A DNA stretch of 64,000 nt, from NCBI RefSeq assembly GCF_035083965.1, contig NC_089736.1:11618207-11682206 (forward strand). The letters run 5' to 3'. How positions within the stretch are numbered: the first letter of the stretch is position 1; each line of letters starts with the position of its first letter. Under the pieces are notes generated by a model. The model saw nothing but the letters and a program-made list of their open reading frames with translations, was not told the origin of the DNA and ran no database searches. Of this stretch, positions 58,734 to 64,000 are shown one piece after another. Made by a program: the position numbers and the translations under genes. Origin of the DNA: Branchiostoma lanceolatum. Its lineage: Eukaryota; Chordata; Leptocardii; Amphioxiformes; Branchiostomatidae.

Positions 58734-60540
58734 GCTGTCATCAACCTGGTCGTCATGGAAACGGGACAAAAATCTATGTAGATTATATGTAAATTATATC
58801 GGGGCTGCATAAATTGTATTGGATGTTTACTAGGGGATGGGAAGACAAGAATTCTGTTGCTAACGTGGCACCATGCTTCTCAATGTAAACCGTATAAATT
58901 TGACTGACTGGATGTTCTTTTTAATTGGCATAAGAATAAACGAAGTTAGCTTCTATAGAATTATTATATTTGGAACTCACTGTATGCACCAATGTTTGCC
59001 TGTACCCCAGATATTTTATAAACAATTATGTGAATTCTGTTTTGAAGCCATAAAATATAATAATTTCTTTTCTGTCTCTAATTTTTGAGTGGACATACAT
59101 GTATGATCATGCATGTAGTTCATAAATACTAGTCAATATAATGTATACAACAAGCTGCTACATGTAAATAGTGCACAGACATAGCACGTAAAGAGGATGC
59201 AAGAAACTGCACGCTTAACTGGGTGCACATGGAAATAAGATTTACCTAGAAAAAAAGAAGCCATGACTATACTACACAAGAACTAGACATATTCAGTCTT
59301 TGATGAGTTACTACAAATGTGTATATATACTTTTAAACCAGGTTTTATGCAATGTCACAATCACAATACATGCTTTACTGTTGGAAATCAAGCAAATGCA
59401 TGTTTTTGTTGCCCACTTTTCCCCTTTTTGTATGCAAAACTTTGCTGTTACTCTTTTAGATTTCATTTGTATTTTTCAGAACAGACACTATTTCACAATG
59501 TCACAGTGCCATATGCGTTTCAAATAAATGTTTTGTAAACAAATTCCTTGGTCACATTTCAATTGGACAATAGTTATCTAAATAAGGAGTTGGGTTATGG
59601 TAAATGCTCGGAGATTAATCACCGTTCAATTCTATCTTCAAGATTAAGTTTCTTCTGTGTGTGGATTTTAAGAAAGCCCAAATATAGACGTATACATGAA
59701 CAAGCATGATGAAGTATTCAGTTTGGTAGCACACTTAGGATGCTACTCGTATGTTGATTTTAAAAGAGGTTTGAGGTAGGAATACCCCATCCATGCATCC
59801 ATCCATTCATCCATCTATCCATCATACCCTTCCTTCCTTCCTTCCTTCCTTCCTTCCTTCCTTCCTTCCTTCCTTCCTTCCTTCCTTCCTTCCTTCCTTC
59901 CTTCCTTCCTTCCTTCCTTCCTTCCTTCCTTCCTTCCTTCCTTCCTTCCTTCCTTCGTTCCTTTTGGTTAACATTTTTTTGGTTAAAGTAAGGTTTGCGG
60001 GGAAAAAGTTGCTTTCTACTTTGACCCACGTTGTGAAGCCTAGTGATCGAACCTAAGAAATCACTTATTCGGCTGCAAACTTAACCTAAACCAAAACATT
60101 ATAATATAATCCGCAACTCATGCGGACTTGTATATACGCACAAGTGTGACGGGAGCTTTACCCAAGCATCCAATTCGTTCACTTATTCGTTTGTTCTAAG
60201 ACGCAGCCAGAGCTTCCTAATGAATAAATACCTCCCAGTCACGTTGCACGACACTATTGCTCATTACCCTGGATACAACATAACAACATCGACTCCGATG
60301 AGAATACCTTTGCACCACGAGTCCCTCGTCGCCATGGCAACTGCTTCACGTCGCCATGGCAACCAAACACAGTGGCTCATTAGCGCGGCTGTGCATCACG
60401 CCAAGGTGCGCGGGGACGGCATGCACGCCGTGATTACGCACTCCGAGACGCGGGAGCCACTCTTATATTACCCACTTAGGGGCGCCCGACAGCCAGAGCT
60501 GCTCTGCTAATGGGGGTATTTATAGTCGCCGTGGACACAG
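58734..60540. other. Intergenic DNA after the 243-aa gene, with (TTCC)n at 59828-59957
   Basis: The left end is probably 3' UTR (AATAAA at 58935). The 59828-59957 stretch is about 32 TTCC units preceded by CATC repeats. The segment 60215-60510 is G+C-richer but holds no gene I can support. Confidence 0.5.
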
Positions 60541-60552
60541 GTGTGAGCAGCA

Positions 60553-63500
60553 TCGTGCGGGCGTTATCCTAGCCTCCACCAGGCCCTTCTACGGGCGTAT
60601 GGATCGTGCCGGCGTTATCCTAGCCTCCACCAGGCCCTTCTACGGGCGTATGGGTCGTGCCGGCGTTATCCTAGCCTCCACCAGGCCCTTCTACGGGCGT
60701 ATGGATCGTGCCGGCGTTATCCTAGCCTCCACCAGGCCCTTCCACGGGCATATGGATCGTGCCGGCAGTATCCTAGCATCCACCAGGCCCTTCTACGGGC
60801 GTATGGATCGTGCCGGCAGTATCCTAGCCTCCACCAGGCCCTTCTACGGGCGTATGGATCGTGCCGGCGTTATCCTAGCCTCCACCAGGCCCTTCTACGG
60901 GCGTATGCATCGTGCCGGCGTTATCCTAGCCTCCACCAGGCCCTTCTACGGGCGTATGGATCGTGCCGGCGTTATCCTAGCCTCCACCAGGCCCTTCCAC
61001 GGGCATATGGATCGTGCCGGCAGTATCCTAGCATCCACCAGGCCCTTCTACGGGCGTATGGATCGTGCCGGCATTATCCTAGCCTCCACCAGGCCCTTCT
61101 ACGGGCGTATGCATCGTGCCGGCGTTATCCTAGCCTCCACCAGGCCCTTCTACGGGCGTATGGATCGTGCCGGCGTTATCCTAGCCTCCACCAGGCCCTT
61201 CTACGGGCGTATGGATCGTGCCGGCGTTATCCTAGCCTCCACCAGGCCCTTCTACGGGCATATGGATCGTGCCGGCGGTATCCTAGCCTCCACCAGGCTC
61301 TTCCACGGGCGTATGGATCGTGCCAGCGTTATCCTAGCCTCCACCAGGCCCTTCTACGGGCGTATGGATCGTGCCGGCGTTATCCTAGCCTCCACCAGGC
61401 CCTTCTACGGGCGTATGGATCGTGCCGGCGTTATCCTAGCCTCCACCAGACCCTTCTACGGGCGTATGGATCGTGCCGGCGTTATCCTAGCCTCCACCAG
61501 GCCCTTCTACGGGCGTATGGATCGTGCCGGCGTTATCCTAGCCTCCACCAGGCCCTTCTACGGGCGTATGGATCGTGCCGGCGTTATCCTAGCCTCCACC
61601 AGGCCCTTCTACGGGCGTATGGATCGTGCCGGCGTTATCCTAGCCTCCACCAGGCCCTTCCACGGGCGTATGGATCGTGCCGGTGTTATCCTAGCCTCCA
61701 CCAGGCCCTTCTACGGGCGTATGGATCGTGCCGGCCGTATCCTAGCCTCCACCAGGCCCTTCTACGGGCGTATGGATCGTGCCGGCGTTATCCTAGCCTC
61801 CACCAGGCCCTTCCACGGGCGTTGGATCGTGTCGGCGGTATCCTAGCCTCCACCAGGCCCTTCCACGGGCGTATGGATCGTGCCGGCGTTATCCTAGCCT
61901 CCACCAGGCCCTTCTACGGGCGTATGCACCGTGCCGCGTTATCCTAGCCTCCACCAGGCCCTTCTACGGGCGTATGGATCGTGCCGGCGTTATCCTAGCC
62001 TCCACCAGGCCCTTCTACGGGCGTATGGATTGTGCCGGCGTTATCCTAGCCTCCACCAGGCCCTTCTACGGGCGTTGGATCGTGTCGGCATTATCCTAGC
62101 CTCCACCAGGCTCTTCTACGGGCGTTGGATCGTGTCGGCGTTATCCTAGCCTCCACCAGGCCTTTCTACGGGCGTATGGATCGTGTCGGCGTTATCCTAG
62201 CCTCCACCAGGCCCTTCTACGGGCGTACGCACCGTGCCGCGTTATCCTAGCCTCCACCAGGCCCTTCTACGGGCGTATGGATCGTGTCGGCGGTATCCTA
62301 GCCTCCACCAGGCCCTTCTACGGGCGTATGGATCGTGCCGGCGGTATCCTAGCCTCCACCAGGCCCTTCCACGGGCGTATGGATCGTGCCGGCGTTATCC
62401 TAGCCTCCACCAGGCCCTTCCACGGGCGTTGGATCGTGTCGGCGGTATCCTAGCCTCCACCAGGCCCTTCCACGGGCGTATGGATCGTGCCGGCGTTATC
62501 CTAGCCTCCACCAGGCCCTTCTACGGGCGTATGGATCGTGCCGGCGTTATCCTAGCCTTCACCAGGCCCTTCTACGGGCGTATGCACCGTGCCGCGTTAT
62601 CCTAGCCTCCACCAGGCCCTTCCACGGGCGTTGGATCGTGTCGGCGGTATCCTAGCCTCCACCAGGCCCTTCCACGGGCGTATGGATCGTGCCGGCGTTA
62701 TCCTAGCCTCCACCAGGCCCTTCTACGGGCGTATGGATCGTGCCGGCGTTATCCTAGCCTCCACCAGGCCCTTCTACGGGCGTATGGATCGTGCCGGCGT
62801 TATCCTAGCCTCCACCAGGCCCTTCTACGGGCGTATGGATCGTGCCGGTGTTATCCTAGCCTCCACCAGGCCCTTCTACGGGCGTATAGATTGTGTCGGC
62901 ATTATCCTAGCCTCCACCAGGCCCTTCTACGGGCGTATGGATCGTGCCGGTGTTATCCTAGCCTCCACCAGGCCCTTCTACGGGCGTATGCATCGTGCCG
63001 GCGGTATCCTAGCCTCCACCAGGCTCTTCTACGGGCGTATGGATCGTGCCGGCGTTATCCTAGCCTCCACCAGGCTCTTCTACGGGCGTATGGATTGTGC
63101 CGGCGTTATCCTAGCCTTCACCAGGCTCTTCTACGGGCGTATGGATCGTGCCGGCGTTATCCTAGCCTCCACCAGGCCCTTCCACGGGCGTATGGATCGT
63201 GCCGGCGTTATCCTAGCCTCCACCAGGCCCTTCTACGGGCGTATGCATCGTGCCGGCGTTATCCTAGCCTCCACCAGGCCCTTCTACGGGCGTATGGATC
63301 GTGCCGGTGTTATCCTAGCCTCCACCAGGCCCTTCTACGGGCGTATAGATTGTGTCGGCATTATCCTAGCCTCCACCAGGCCCTTCTACGGGCGTATGGA
63401 TCGTGCCGGTGTTATCTTAGCCTCCACCAGGCCCTTCTACGGGCGTATGGATCGTGCCGGCGGTATCCTAGCCTCCACCAGGCCCTTCTACGGGCGTATG

Positions 63501-63639
63501 GATCGTGCCGGCGTTATCCTAGCCTCCACCAGGCCCTTCCACGGGCGTTTGGATCGTGCCGGCGTTATCCTAGCCTCCACCAGGCCCTTCTACGGGCGTC
63601 TGGATCGTGTTTGCGTTATCCTAGCCTCCACCAGGCCAT
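60553..63639. repeat. 51-bp minisatellite, about 60 copies
   Basis: The consensus unit is GTGCCGGCGTTATCCTAGCC, then TCCACCAGGCCCTTCTACGG, then GCGTATGGATC. Most units are 51 bp (17 codons), so two forward frames stay open for hundreds of codons, one reading MDRAGVILASTRPFYGR. A minority of units are 50 bp (…GGGCGTTGGATCGTGTC… or …GTGCCGCGTT…) and break those frames. Variant pairs recur at multiples of the unit: at 60751 and 61006 (5 units), and at about 62846 and 63307 (9 units), showing block duplications. I see no splice sites, signal peptide or promoter and treat it as satellite, not a gene. Confidence 0.95.
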
Positions 63640-63730
63640 AACAGTGCACTAACCTAACATCATTACTCGATACATAAGATAATGGCATGATATATTTCAC
63701 GTTATGGCACGGCTTCTCTTTTGCATAGCA

Positions 63731-64000
63731 TTATGTATGAATTGAGCCTAGGTAGACAGATACAGAGTCAGGACATGACAGAAGTACATTAAATATTTCT
63801 CTACTTGTTCCAGGTAGTGTTATTTCCTTCTTACATGTAATCATCAGTCTTTTCCTTTCTTCATTATAAGATGGACATATCATAAGGAAATGGTATTCAT
63901 CTTCAATATTTTCTTTGCAGGTGGGACACATTCTCTTTTCGGCTGGTATATTTTTGTAACGACCCTTTTCAATTTCTAAGTAATTGCGCACAAATAGAGT
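63731..64000 (-). pseudogene. C-terminal end of a non-LTR reverse transcriptase (zinc-knuckle), cut by window edge
   Basis: The frame is open from the right edge and reads TLFVRNYLEIEKGRY…CPTCKENIEDEYHFLMICPSY, then NEERKRL, ending at 63731. The pattern C-x2-C-x7-E-x-H-x4-C is the zf-RVT motif found at the C-terminus of many LINE polyproteins. The 5' part lies outside the window, so it is not known whether the element is intact. Confidence 0.65.

Noticed and set aside
60599-61846. 415-codon frame reading MDRAGVILASTRPFYGR repeats
   Set aside because: It is the 51-bp minisatellite read in one frame; another forward frame is also open and 50-bp units break both. No splice, start or polyA evidence supports a gene.

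Overview
Eukaryotic nuclear DNA from an intron-rich animal. Gene content (a 15-exon sodium/sugar cotransporter, CUB-mucin receptor, kyphoscoliosis-peptidase-like genes), GT-AG introns, dense short inverted-repeat elements, tRNA-derived SINE-like repeats and many simple repeats suggest a marine deuterostome, most likely an amphioxus (Branchiostoma). The species is inference. No prokaryotic features, rRNA, CRISPR or operons are present. All gene models were built by hand from splice sites, checking that reading-frame phase agrees across every junction.

Layout: (1) 188-2156 (+), the last three exons of an unrecognised single-pass membrane protein whose start lies off the left edge. (2) 3794-19122 (-), a complete 15-exon SGLT/SLC5 sodium-sugar symporter of 686 aa; its introns carry a 5'-truncated LINE (about 12.02-14.82 kb), MITEs, an inverted repeat pair and minisatellites. 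(3) 21753-35381 (+), divergent from the transporter: a 16-exon type I membrane protein of 1141 aa with signal peptide, four CUB domains, two Thr/Pro-rich mucin-like segments, one membrane span and an Ala/Gly-rich cytoplasmic tail. (4) 37411-44431 (+) and 45823-49458 (-), two convergent paralogues of the KY/transglutaminase-like family. Both have an acylation-type N-terminus, a Cys-His-Asp triad and KY-type beta repeats (six versus two), and very different intron content. (5) 51654-58733 (+), a five-exon gene for a small basic Pro-rich protein of 243 aa, unrecognised. (6) 60.55-63.64 kb, a 51-bp minisatellite of about 60 copies that keeps long frames open by chance of its period. (7) 63731-64000 (-), the C-terminal zinc-knuckle end of a reverse transcriptase, cut by the window edge.

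The genes do not form an obvious pathway. The transporter and the CUB-mucin protein share a 2.6-kb divergent intergenic region and could both serve an epithelial surface, which is speculation. The two KY-like genes are a local duplication. The most novel items are the CUB-mucin receptor, the KY pair, the unrecognised 243-aa gene, the MITEs with 9-bp target duplications, and the 51-bp minisatellite whose unit resembles the end of one of those MITEs.
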